25,579 bases of DNA from a virus. This document shows, piece after piece, positions 15,870 through 21,739 of this stretch. The stretch is from IMG/VR virus record IMGVR_UViG_3300020473_001135, positions 1-25,579 of that record; one strand, 5' to 3'. Under the pieces are notes generated by a model. It did no database searches, was not told where the DNA came from, and was given only the letters and a program-made list of their open reading frames with translations. Within the stretch, counting starts at the first letter, position 1. Every line of letters begins with the position of its first letter. A program made the position numbers and the translations under genes.

Positions 15870-16244
15870 TTACGAATTATCCAATTTTAGTTCGGTTTCT
15901 GCCACTACAGACAGCGAAACTGACTTATTATTAACTCCAACACTATCACCCATGTCTCTTATTGCTGTTTGCAGTGTGGCCGCTGTCCAGCCAGGTCTTT
16001 CCATTGTGATGTCTACTCTGCCTGATGCGGCATTGTCAATACGTTGATATAATATTGTACCTCTTTGCAAAATTGTTCTAATTAAATTATGCATTGTTTC
16101 ATCATAATCTAATTCTGTTCTAATATCTAACACTGAACTGTCAGATTGAATTAAAGTTATATGAAAGAACTTTACTTCAGCACCTGCAAAGTTGTCAGTG
16201 CTACCGATAGCGTCAGTTACTTTAAAATTATTTGGTGTTGCCAT
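15870..16244 (-). CDS. Small virion-type protein, 124 residues
   Basis: It carries the family pattern: VKFFHITLIQ near residue 25, an internal helix (MHNLIRTILQRGTILYQRI) and WTAATLQTAIRDMG, close to the LQTALRA segment of the operon downstream. It therefore appears to be a fourth member of the same small family. It has its own octamer (AATAAATA, 7 bases before ATG) and no good SD, unlike the other three, which suggests separate and perhaps lower expression. A virion role is inferred from the family composition. Confidence 0.72.
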   Translation of the reverse strand: MATPNNFKVTDAIGSTDNFAGAEVKFFHITLIQSDSSVLDIRTELDYDETMHNLIRTILQRGTILYQRIDNAASGRVDITMERPGWTAATLQTAIRDMGDSVGVNNKSVSLSVVAETELKLDNS

Positions 16245-16251
16245 ACACCAA

Positions 16252-16259
16252 TATTTATT
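16252..16259 (-). promoter_or_regulatory. Late promoter octamer
   Basis: Minus strand AATAAATA, 7 bases before the ATG at 16244 and immediately after the stop codon of the Cys-rich mini-gene. Confidence 0.6.
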
Positions 16260-16394
16260 CTACCCGTCTACGTGAAATCTCTGCAAACATTTTGGACAAT
16301 CGCAAGTATCACAGTTTTCACAGTTCTTGCAACTGCCATCGCAGTGCGGTCTGCACGAACATCTATAACATTTACTTTTTTCTTGCTCTGTCAT
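16260..16394 (-). CDS. Cysteine-rich 44-residue mini-protein (ten Cys)
   Basis: An ATG at 16394 opens a 44-codon frame ending TAG at 16260-16262. Cysteines are at 9, 12, 14, 18, 22, 25, 28, 31, 33 and 36, giving repeated CxxC and CxC spacings; histidines are at 17 and 41. The first eight residues are charged (MTEQEKSK). It fills the gap between the 282-residue gene, which it overlaps by 23 bases, and the octamer of the next gene, so coding use of this interval is likely. The pattern suggests a metal-binding (zinc or metallothionein-like) or iron-sulfur peptide. No named family is recognised and no clear SD is seen. Confidence 0.68.
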   Translation of the reverse strand: MTEQEKSKCYRCSCRPHCDGSCKNCENCDTCDCPKCLQRFHVDG

Positions 16395-17217
16395 GTATCG
16401 ATTGAAGTAGTTTTACAAAAGTATATCCACCTGTTGCTATGTCGTCTATCATTTTTACAATAGGTGCATAAGCAGACATGATAGGTGCTGGAACTGCCTT
16501 GCCTTGTTTAATCATATCTGCGGCTATTTTGGCACGTCTTACATTAGATGCTCCAACTAATATTCTATATGCAGACATCTCATCTGGAGTTAATTTAACA
16601 CCTGGTTGAGTTCTCTCTGCATCAATTACGTCGTCTAGTTCTAATTTTTGTTTGTCAGCAAACTCTTGTGCTTTTCTTTGTAAGTCTGTTCCAGGCAGTT
16701 TTGCTTTTAATGCCTGTAACAATCTTGTTGTTGTTACTTGTTTTCTTTTTGAATCTAGTTTTGCGTAGTCACTTATTGCTCTTCTCAAGTTACTGTAATC
16801 CATATTACTAATTCCTAATGCTCGTTCTAGTTTGGTTAGGAATGAATAACTGTTTTTAAAATCTCTTAGGTATCTTCTCATGGCAAGTTCAGGTACAGAT
16901 CTTCTTTGTCTCAATGCCATTGCTTGATTTTTATTTGCTAACTTATTGGTAATCGCTGGGTCTCCTACCACTACTGCCATCATGTTATGTAAATCATTAG
17001 AAGTTGATCGCACTCTATCAAATGATCCATATGCCAGTGTTTGATTTGCATAAGATTTAACAAATCCTGCTGTCTGACTAAAGTTTCTTAACAAAGTTAG
17101 TGTTAAAAATGACAAGTATATACGTTCGGTAATTTCCTGAAACGTATATCTTTGTAGGTCGCTTTGTCGTCTTACAACTCTTGCTTCAGATACATACTGT
17201 AAAAAGGGTGTTAACAT
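16372..17217 (-). CDS. Putative internal head protein with capsid-targeting-like N-terminus
   Basis: I place the start at Met3 (ATG 17217), giving 281 residues, because a TATAAATA box overlaps the first ATG (17223) and sits exactly 5 bases before this one. The N-terminus, MLTPFLQYVSEA, resembles the capsid-targeting peptides of T4 internal proteins (MKTYQEFIAEA-type), where the prohead protease cuts after the Glu. The rest is basic and helical, with many Arg and Gln residues and a hydrophobic C-terminal helix (ATGGYTFVKLLQSIHDR). No enzyme motif is visible. An ejected or internal head role is inferred from the N-terminus only. Confidence 0.7.
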   Translation of the reverse strand: MLTPFLQYVSEARVVRRQSDLQRYTFQEITERIYLSFLTLTLLRNFSQTAGFVKSYANQTLAYGSFDRVRSTSNDLHNMMAVVVGDPAITNKLANKNQAMALRQRRSVPELAMRRYLRDFKNSYSFLTKLERALGISNMDYSNLRRAISDYAKLDSKRKQVTTTRLLQALKAKLPGTDLQRKAQEFADKQKLELDDVIDAERTQPGVKLTPDEMSAYRILVGASNVRRAKIAADMIKQGKAVPAPIMSAYAPIVKMIDDIATGGYTFVKLLQSIHDRARKK

Positions 17218-17222
17218 ACACA

Positions 17223-17230
17223 TATTTATA
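17223..17230 (-). promoter_or_regulatory. T4-type late promoter octamer
   Basis: Minus strand TATAAATA, exact T4 consensus, 5 bases before the ATG at 17217. It lies in the short gap shared with the divergent glycosyltransferase-like gene. Confidence 0.72.
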
Positions 17231-17236
17231 GAACCT

Positions 17237-18271
17237 ATGCAACGTAATTTTATATTAACCGATGTAATGAAAACTGGTTATCATCAGGATTTTGAAGAAT
17301 TTATAGATATGCACACTTTAAAAGGTCAGTCTTTTGAATGTACTGGAGAATACTATACTTTACATAATTTTAATATAGACTCATATGATAGAAGATTTGC
17401 TATAATTGATACTAGAATAGCAAATATAAGAATTAAAGATAATAAGGAATTCCATGAGGAATTGCAAAGACGTTGTGATTTATTACACAGTCAAGGCTTT
17501 GTTTTTATTAAAGCGAACCCATGGGAAAGCATAGACAACTTAGAAAAAACTCCATCATATCCAGAAATAGATATAGAACATATACTATGGACAGGTGATG
17601 TAAGTTGGTTTTGGTTTTATATGTATAGAAAACATCTGAATAACAATTACAACTTTAATCATAAAAACAAAAAATATGATTTTTTATATTTGAATAAACA
17701 ATCTAGGCCACATAGATTTGCTTTATACGAAAAAGTACAAGATATAATGTCAAACAGTTTGCATACATTTTGGGATAAAGAAATAAAGTTACCTGCTGAA
17801 TACGAGTTGCCATGGGCACAAGACTATCCTAAAATGGGTAAAGACCAAGATATGTTTGAGAAGCCTTATAATGATACAAAGTATAATTTAATATCTGAAA
17901 CAAACGATAATAACACTGATGTTTTTATGACAGAAAAAATATGGAAACCTATAATTGCTCAACAAATATTTGTAGTGCATGGAAACTATCTGTATTTGCA
18001 AAAGTTAAGAGAAATGGGTTTTAAAACTTTTGGTTATTATTTTGATGAGAGTTATGATTTAGAACAAGATGGCAATAAGAGAGTAGATGCAATTTGTAAA
18101 CTTTGTAAAGATCTACTTTCTAAAGATTGGCAAGATTTGTATTTGCAAACCATTGCACTTAGACAACACAATTACGATACATTTTTTAATAAAGAAAAAT
18201 TACAGGAACAGATTAATAAAACTTTAATTAGTTTTTTGGAATTTGCTGACAGCAGTCAAGTTTCTTCTTGA
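17237..18271 (+). CDS. Glycosyltransferase-like protein
   Basis: This 344-residue protein has segments seen in phage-encoded GT-B-like or GT10/exostosin-like transferases: FLYLNKQSRPHRFAL (about 149-163) and LISET...FMTEKIWKPIIAQQIFVVHG (about 218-249), where the TEKxWxP/A element and the following strand form the nucleotide-sugar site in GT10-type enzymes. It would transfer a sugar to an unknown acceptor such as DNA, virion protein or host glycan. It is a single plus-strand gene between minus-strand blocks and shares a 13-19-base gap with a divergent gene. Its last 48 bases overlap the convergent neighbour. This isolation suggests an inserted accessory gene. Confidence 0.65.
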   Translation: MQRNFILTDVMKTGYHQDFEEFIDMHTLKGQSFECTGEYYTLHNFNIDSYDRRFAIIDTRIANIRIKDNKEFHEELQRRCDLLHSQGFVFIKANPWESIDNLEKTPSYPEIDIEHILWTGDVSWFWFYMYRKHLNNNYNFNHKNKKYDFLYLNKQSRPHRFALYEKVQDIMSNSLHTFWDKEIKLPAEYELPWAQDYPKMGKDQDMFEKPYNDTKYNLISETNDNNTDVFMTEKIWKPIIAQQIFVVHGNYLYLQKLREMGFKTFGYYFDESYDLEQDGNKRVDAICKLCKDLLSKDWQDLYLQTIALRQHNYDTFFNKEKLQEQINKTLISFLEFADSSQVSS

Positions 18272-19444
18272 GAATCCTAATCTATCTACAAGTTTAACAG
18301 CATTACCTGATTTATCAACAGCAACAAATCCTTCTGGATCTGTAACTTCTAATCCTTTATCTGTCTGTTGGAATGATCCAATTGCCATTGCTTGGTTCAT
18401 CTTCTTAAGAACAAAACCTTTTAGTTGTTGTACTGCTTTATAAAAAGTCAACATCGCTTGTAAAGGTTTCTTTGCTCTGTTTAGGAATGCAGGCATCTGT
18501 TTCATTTTGTCTTGTCTTAATGCCAATGCCTTTTGTGCTTTTAGTCCTGCAATTTGTTGTTGCATTTTATCTGCATAAAACTTTTTAAATCCTTGCAAGA
18601 ACTGATTTACATTAGATGGTAACTGTCCTTGTTTAACCATTGCATTGATATACATTTGAAACATAGGCACAAAGTCTTTGTTCTGTCCTAGTTGGCTTTG
18701 TAAATCCCTAGGAACATTTTGTAGTAATGCTTCTAATTTCTCAATGCCATTCATGAATTTTTTTGTTTCGTCTGCTGTAAATTTAGCAGAGCCAGATACA
18801 TCTTTGTAAGTTGCATTGTCAAAAAATACATCTGCTGACGCACCAAATGATTCTACATCTGCACCTGCTGATGCTGTCATGTCTGCAAGTGTTTCACCTG
18901 AGTAAGTTGTATGAAATATTATTCCTACTTTTGCTCTGTCAATTTGTTTACCCAAGTCTGAATCTTCTGGAACTGCGTATGTAATAGTGTTGGGTGTAAA
19001 TGTTATGTGTGGAACATTGTTAAAGTTTTTTCTTGTTATATCATCATCGGTGAATAATAAGTCGCCCTGTACTACTCCTTGTATGTTTATTTTTTTTAAG
19101 TGTACAAGACATTTTAAAAGTTTTTGTCCTAAATCATCTGTGCCATGATTTTTTGCAATATCGTTTTTAGTATAATTCACTTTGGCATTTTGAGCAAATG
19201 CTGATTTAGTTGCAACAAAGAACTTTCCTGTTTCAGGGTGTATACCACAAACAACTGCTGGAGCACCATCCCATTTAACTGACACTGACATTGATTCTGC
19301 TGAAGTACCTTGTAGTGTAACCAGTAAAGCACGGAAATAATCTACAACTCTTTTACCGCCATCAAATCCGTCATATAAAATTATATCTTCTATATGTTCT
19401 AGGTGTGTCCTTTTAAATTCTGTTAGGACATCTTCTATTAACAT
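18224..19444 (-). CDS. Predicted covalent nucleotidyltransferase (ligase-like; DUF6267-type)
   Basis: This 406-residue protein contains, in order, elements of the ATP-dependent ligase/capping superfamily: SVKWDGAPAVV with Lys57-x-Asp59-Gly60 (motif I, AMP-accepting lysine), KFFVATKS at 74-81 (motif Ia/SRxG-like position), VVQGDLLF at 124-131 (motif III) and KVGIIFHT at 172-179 (motif IV, with the usual Glu replaced). The remaining 200 residues are Gln/Lys-rich helices. I recall similar T4-like phage proteins labelled DUF6267. Adenylation activity and a nucleic-acid substrate are inference. AGAGGA precedes the start at good spacing. The 99-residue gene lies 2 bases upstream on the same message. 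Confidence 0.62.
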   Translation of the reverse strand: MLIEDVLTEFKRTHLEHIEDIILYDGFDGGKRVVDYFRALLVTLQGTSAESMSVSVKWDGAPAVVCGIHPETGKFFVATKSAFAQNAKVNYTKNDIAKNHGTDDLGQKLLKCLVHLKKINIQGVVQGDLLFTDDDITRKNFNNVPHITFTPNTITYAVPEDSDLGKQIDRAKVGIIFHTTYSGETLADMTASAGADVESFGASADVFFDNATYKDVSGSAKFTADETKKFMNGIEKLEALLQNVPRDLQSQLGQNKDFVPMFQMYINAMVKQGQLPSNVNQFLQGFKKFYADKMQQQIAGLKAQKALALRQDKMKQMPAFLNRAKKPLQAMLTFYKAVQQLKGFVLKKMNQAMAIGSFQQTDKGLEVTDPEGFVAVDKSGNAVKLVDRLGFSRRNLTAVSKFQKTN

Positions 19445-19446
19445 TG

Positions 19447-19746
19447 TTAATCCTCTTTGTATTCGCCGTCTTTGATTTTAAGTACGTTGTCTTTGATGTC
19501 TTTGTTTTCTTTAATTCTATTAACACCTTTAGAAAACTTAGATGCGTCCATATTTTTTATTGCAGAATGAAACTTTTTTTCTAATTTAAATGCTGTATCT
19601 TGGTCAAAGTTTTCTCTGATATAACCTATTAGTCTAATTGCTGACTCTAGTATGTGAGATGCACGGCTTTCAACCACGTTTTCCTTGTCTTTAGTAAAGG
19701 AAATGTTGCTTAATTCTTCCAGGATACTTTTTGTTTGTTTCTGCAT
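19447..19746 (-). CDS. Unknown helical protein, 99 residues
   Basis: A charged, mainly helical protein: MQKQTKSILEELSNISF, a central segment (ASHILESAIRLIGYIRENF) and a Lys-rich end (KDNVLKIKDGEYKED). No recognised family or membrane segment. It is the first gene of a two-gene unit with the ligase-like protein (2-base gap) and has both a TTGATT-N16-TATAAT candidate and an AGTAAATA octamer 6 bases before its ATG. A partner role for the downstream protein is suggested only by this linkage. Confidence 0.7.
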   Translation of the reverse strand: MQKQTKSILEELSNISFTKDKENVVESRASHILESAIRLIGYIRENFDQDTAFKLEKKFHSAIKNMDASKFSKGVNRIKENKDIKDNVLKIKDGEYKED

Positions 19747-19752
19747 TTTCAG

Positions 19753-19792
19753 TATTTACTCGATATTATAACATATTTGTAATATAAATCAA
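19753..19792 (-). promoter_or_regulatory. Octamer plus sigma70-like promoter
   Basis: Minus strand TTGATT (19787-19792), 16-base spacer, TATAAT (19765-19770), then AGTAAATA (19753-19760), which ends 6 bases before the ATG at 19746. Confidence 0.5.
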
Positions 19793-19828
19793 CGTGGATA
19801 ATGGTAAATGTTAAATATTACAGTGTAT

Positions 19829-20317
19829 ATGAAAGCAAAACGTAAAAAACAACCTAAAAAACAACGTAAAAATCCAAACAAATTTATACAATACAGAACT
19901 CACCATGAAATTCACATGGGTCATGGTCCGGATGAAGACGAAGACTTAGGTATAGTATTAGGCATATTAGGATTTGTTGTAGGTATATGGTGGGGCATAG
20001 TGCATCTAGTTGATATGTTTTTTAATAAACTTGTTTGGTGGCAAGAGCCATTAACTATTATTCCTGTATTGCTTGTTGTGGTGCCAACTGCTATGATAGT
20101 AGAAGTATACGGAAATAATCCTTTGTATTGGTGGCCTCTCTGTTGGGGGACGAAGGTTGGTATTCCTGAAAGAGAACCGTTTAGGGCATATGATGAACAA
20201 CTGGAAATGTTATTAAAGGAGTATGGTCCTAGTAGAGTTTATATGGAAGATTATACTACACTAAAATTTAGAACTAAAAAAGACGCAGTTATGTTTTCTT
20301 TGAAGAACCTTTCGTAA
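19829..20317 (+). CDS. Two-helix membrane protein, unknown
   Basis: This protein has a very basic N-terminus (MKAKRKKQPKKQRKNPNK), an acidic DEDED patch, then two hydrophobic helices at about 40-63 and 75-93, and a soluble C-terminal domain of about 65 residues. I chose the ATG at 19829 over 19808 because GTTAAATA overlaps the earlier one and lies 11 bases before the later; 19808 would add seven residues. Two short helices with a charged N-terminus could suit a membrane-active host-takeover or lysis-control protein, but nothing shows this directly. It ends in a 29-base convergent overlap with the next gene. Confidence 0.68.
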   Translation: MKAKRKKQPKKQRKNPNKFIQYRTHHEIHMGHGPDEDEDLGIVLGILGFVVGIWWGIVHLVDMFFNKLVWWQEPLTIIPVLLVVVPTAMIVEVYGNNPLYWWPLCWGTKVGIPEREPFRAYDEQLEMLLKEYGPSRVYMEDYTTLKFRTKKDAVMFSLKNLS

Positions 20318-20549
20318 ACACACTACCATATTTTGTATTATATTTTTCTAGTTTGTCTGATAGTTCTTGTACTATTTGAGAATAGTCTGCGTTTTGTACT
20401 CTTAAATTACCAACTTCTGCTTCGAGTTTCCTAATTTTTTCTGCTTGTACTCTTTCATCTCTTTGTCTAAACGATTCTTTCATAGATTGTTCTAAATCTT
20501 TTTGTTCTCTTTGAGAATTGTTTAAAAAATCTTTATCTTCCTTGTCCAT
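20289..20549 (-). CDS. Coiled-coil protein, 86 residues
   Basis: An almost wholly helical and highly charged protein with a clear heptad-like stretch (EKIRKLEAEVGNLRVQNADY, continuing to about residue 70) and a Lys/Ser tail. No family is recognised. Its ATG lies inside the 3' end of the small basic gene (17-base overlap), so both are read from the strong promoter at 20676-20704. It is probably an early-expressed oligomeric protein; the role is unknown. Confidence 0.65.
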   Translation of the reverse strand: MDKEDKDFLNNSQREQKDLEQSMKESFRQRDERVQAEKIRKLEAEVGNLRVQNADYSQIVQELSDKLEKYNTKYGSVFTKGSSKKT

Positions 20550-20670
20550 TGTAAGCCTTGAATGATCTTTTTCTTGATTTGTTCATACTGCTACGTTTTG
20601 ACTTCTTCCTATTGCCTTGAGATGTTCTTTTACCCGGGCCTCTTTCATATTTTGCTGATCCTATACGCAT
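20533..20670 (-). CDS. Small highly basic protein, 45 residues
   Basis: An ATG at 20670 opens a 45-codon frame ending TAA at 20533-20535. About one third of the residues are Lys or Arg, with a Gly-Pro-Gly turn and a Lys/Ser-rich centre, ending SFKAYNGQGR. A near-perfect sigma70 promoter stops 5 bases before the ATG, and the next gene overlaps by 17 bases, both arguing that the frame is real. The basic composition suggests binding to nucleic acid. The C-terminal motif looks like small basic proteins I recall from marine T4-like phages, but I cannot name a family. Confidence 0.66.
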   Translation of the reverse strand: MRIGSAKYERGPGKRTSQGNRKKSKRSSMNKSRKRSFKAYNGQGR

Positions 20671-20675
20671 TCTAA

Positions 20676-20704
20676 ATAATATACTAGACAAATATTTCTG
20701 TCAA
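20676..20704 (-). promoter_or_regulatory. Sigma70 promoter for the small basic gene
   Basis: Minus strand TTGACA (20699-20704), 17-base spacer, TATTAT (20676-20681). The -10 ends 5 bases before the ATG at 20670. It overlaps the divergent promoter at 20685-20713. Confidence 0.72.
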
Positions 20705-20721
20705 CCGTATAATAGTAAATA
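20685..20721 (+). promoter_or_regulatory. Sigma70 promoter and late octamer for DUF1178 gene
   Basis: Plus strand TAGACA (20685-20690), 17-base spacer, TATAAT (20708-20713), directly followed by AGTAAATA (20714-20721), which ends 5 bases before the ATG at 20727. This could allow both early and late expression. Confidence 0.65.
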
Positions 20722-20726
20722 ATATT

Positions 20727-21176
20727 ATGATCAAGTACCAACTAATATGTGAATGTGATGCAAGTTTTGAAGGTTGGTTTCCAACAAGTGAAGACTATGA
20801 AAATCAATTAGCAAAAGGACAATTAGTATGTCCTATGTGCGACAGCACCAAAGTGCGTAAAGATATTCAAATGCCAAACATTGGTAAAAAATCTAATCAA
20901 AAATCTCCTAGAGAACGTGGCAGGGAAAATGTTTTAAACATGGCAGGAGATCAAATGGTAATGGGAGGCAGAGCAAGATCTTTATTAAAGTCATTAGAGA
21001 AACACGTCAAAGAAAACTTTGAAAATGTTGGTAACGAGTTTCCTAAAGAGGCACGTAAAGCACACAAAGGTGAAAGAAATCAAGAGTTCTATGGCACTGC
21101 TTCAAAGAAAGAAGCAAAGAAATTACTCGACGAAGGTATAGATCTATTCCACGTACCAAGCATCAAAGACAATTAG
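20727..21176 (+). CDS. DUF1178 family protein
   Basis: This 149-residue protein matches the layout of DUF1178, a small family I know mainly from proteobacterial chromosomes. The N-terminus MIKYQLICECDASFEGWF has Cys8 and Cys10, paired with Cys35 and Cys38 (CPMC), a probable zinc site. A basic linker follows, then the typical C-terminal domain: EFPKEARKAHKGE, YGTASKKEAKKLLDEGI and a closing proline segment. Its molecular role is unknown even in bacteria. Presence in a phage suggests capture from an alphaproteobacterial host. It has its own promoters and stands alone on the plus strand. Confidence 0.87.
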   Translation: MIKYQLICECDASFEGWFPTSEDYENQLAKGQLVCPMCDSTKVRKDIQMPNIGKKSNQKSPRERGRENVLNMAGDQMVMGGRARSLLKSLEKHVKENFENVGNEFPKEARKAHKGERNQEFYGTASKKEAKKLLDEGIDLFHVPSIKDN

Positions 21177-21200
21177 TTTACCTTTACCAGCATCATACGG

Positions 21201-21229
21201 TTGACTTTCAGTACAACCTGTATTATAAT
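21201..21229 (+). promoter_or_regulatory. Strong sigma70 promoter
   Basis: Plus strand TTGACT (21201-21206), 17-base spacer, TATAAT (21224-21229): 11 of 12 consensus positions. The first ATG downstream (21236) is 6 bases after the -10. Confidence 0.8.
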
Positions 21230-21235
21230 AGTGGC

Positions 21236-21310
21236 ATGGTTGTTAGGATAACAGAGATTGAAACTCCGGCAACGTTTATTAACCAAGGAACAAAAGGACA
21301 AAAATGTTAG
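21236..21310 (+). CDS. Possible leaderless 24-residue leader peptide
   Basis: The ATG at the predicted transcription start of the strong promoter opens a 24-codon frame (MVVRITEIETPATFINQGTK...) ending TAG at 21308-21310, overlapping the ATG at 21304 of the next gene. It may be a translated leader, or merely untranslated leader carrying the AAGGA site of that gene. Only its placement supports it. Confidence 0.22.
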   Translation: MVVRITEIETPATFINQGTKGQKC

Positions 21311-21675
21311 AAAACATGATTAAGACTTTTTTTCCTTCTATTAAAAAGGAAAATAAAACCATGGCAAACTCAACTCAATACGTTGTGTACACTAGAAACT
21401 TCAAATCTAGAGCAAAGCAAATCGGTGTATTTGCGGAGCCGGCGTCTGCTTATAAAGTAAACGGTGAAGTTCACGGTGGTAAAATCAAGTTTAAAAACCT
21501 AGCAGTTAAGTCAACTGCAAGAAAGACTGCAACTAACAAGTTGTTATCTAAAGGTTTAGATTTTACAGTAAACATCTTAGGTACAGCACCTAAGTCATCT
21601 GCTTTAGAAATGAAGTCAAACATAATTTCATTACTAAAAAAATCAGGCAGAAAAGTAATTAATTACTCTGCGTAA
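21304..21675 (+). CDS. Small basic protein in its own promoter-terminator unit
   Basis: The product is 123 residues from ATG 21304 (AAGGA five bases upstream) or 104 from ATG 21361 (MANSTQYVVYTRN..., AAGGA ten bases upstream); the second looks more like a natural domain start. It is Lys/Ser/Thr rich with few acidic residues: alternating strands (KINFKNLAVKS-like region, FTVNILG) and a helical C-terminal segment (EMKSNIISLLKKSGRKVIN). A strong sigma70 promoter and an excellent terminator make it a monocistronic, probably early and abundant product. I do not recognise it. A nucleic-acid-binding takeover protein is one guess. Confidence 0.75.
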   Translation: MLENMIKTFFPSIKKENKTMANSTQYVVYTRNFKSRAKQIGVFAEPASAYKVNGEVHGGKIKFKNLAVKSTARKTATNKLLSKGLDFTVNILGTAPKSSALEMKSNIISLLKKSGRKVINYSA

Positions 21676-21691
21676 TTAAATTAGATCTAAG

Positions 21692-21720
21692 GGGCGGTAG
21701 GCAACTATCGCCCTTTTTTT
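21692..21720 (+). terminator. Intrinsic terminator with GNRA tetraloop
   Basis: A nine-base stem (GGGCGGTAG with CTATCGCCC, one G-U pair), a GCAA tetraloop and seven T residues, 17 bases after the stop at 21675. Confidence 0.92.
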
Positions 21721-21726
21721 GTGGCC

Positions 21727-21734
21727 GTTAAATA
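21727..21734 (+). promoter_or_regulatory. Late-type octamer before radical SAM gene
   Basis: Plus strand GTTAAATA, 5 bases before the ATG at 21740 and immediately after the terminator. This spacing supports 21740 as the start rather than the TTG at 21719, which lies inside the terminator U-run. Confidence 0.5.
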
Positions 21735-21739
21735 GTAGT

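Noticed and set aside
21304-21675. RiPP precursor peptide for the adjacent radical SAM enzyme
   Set aside because: It is separated from that gene by a strong terminator, is long and Lys-rich, and shows no leader/core layout or Cys cluster.
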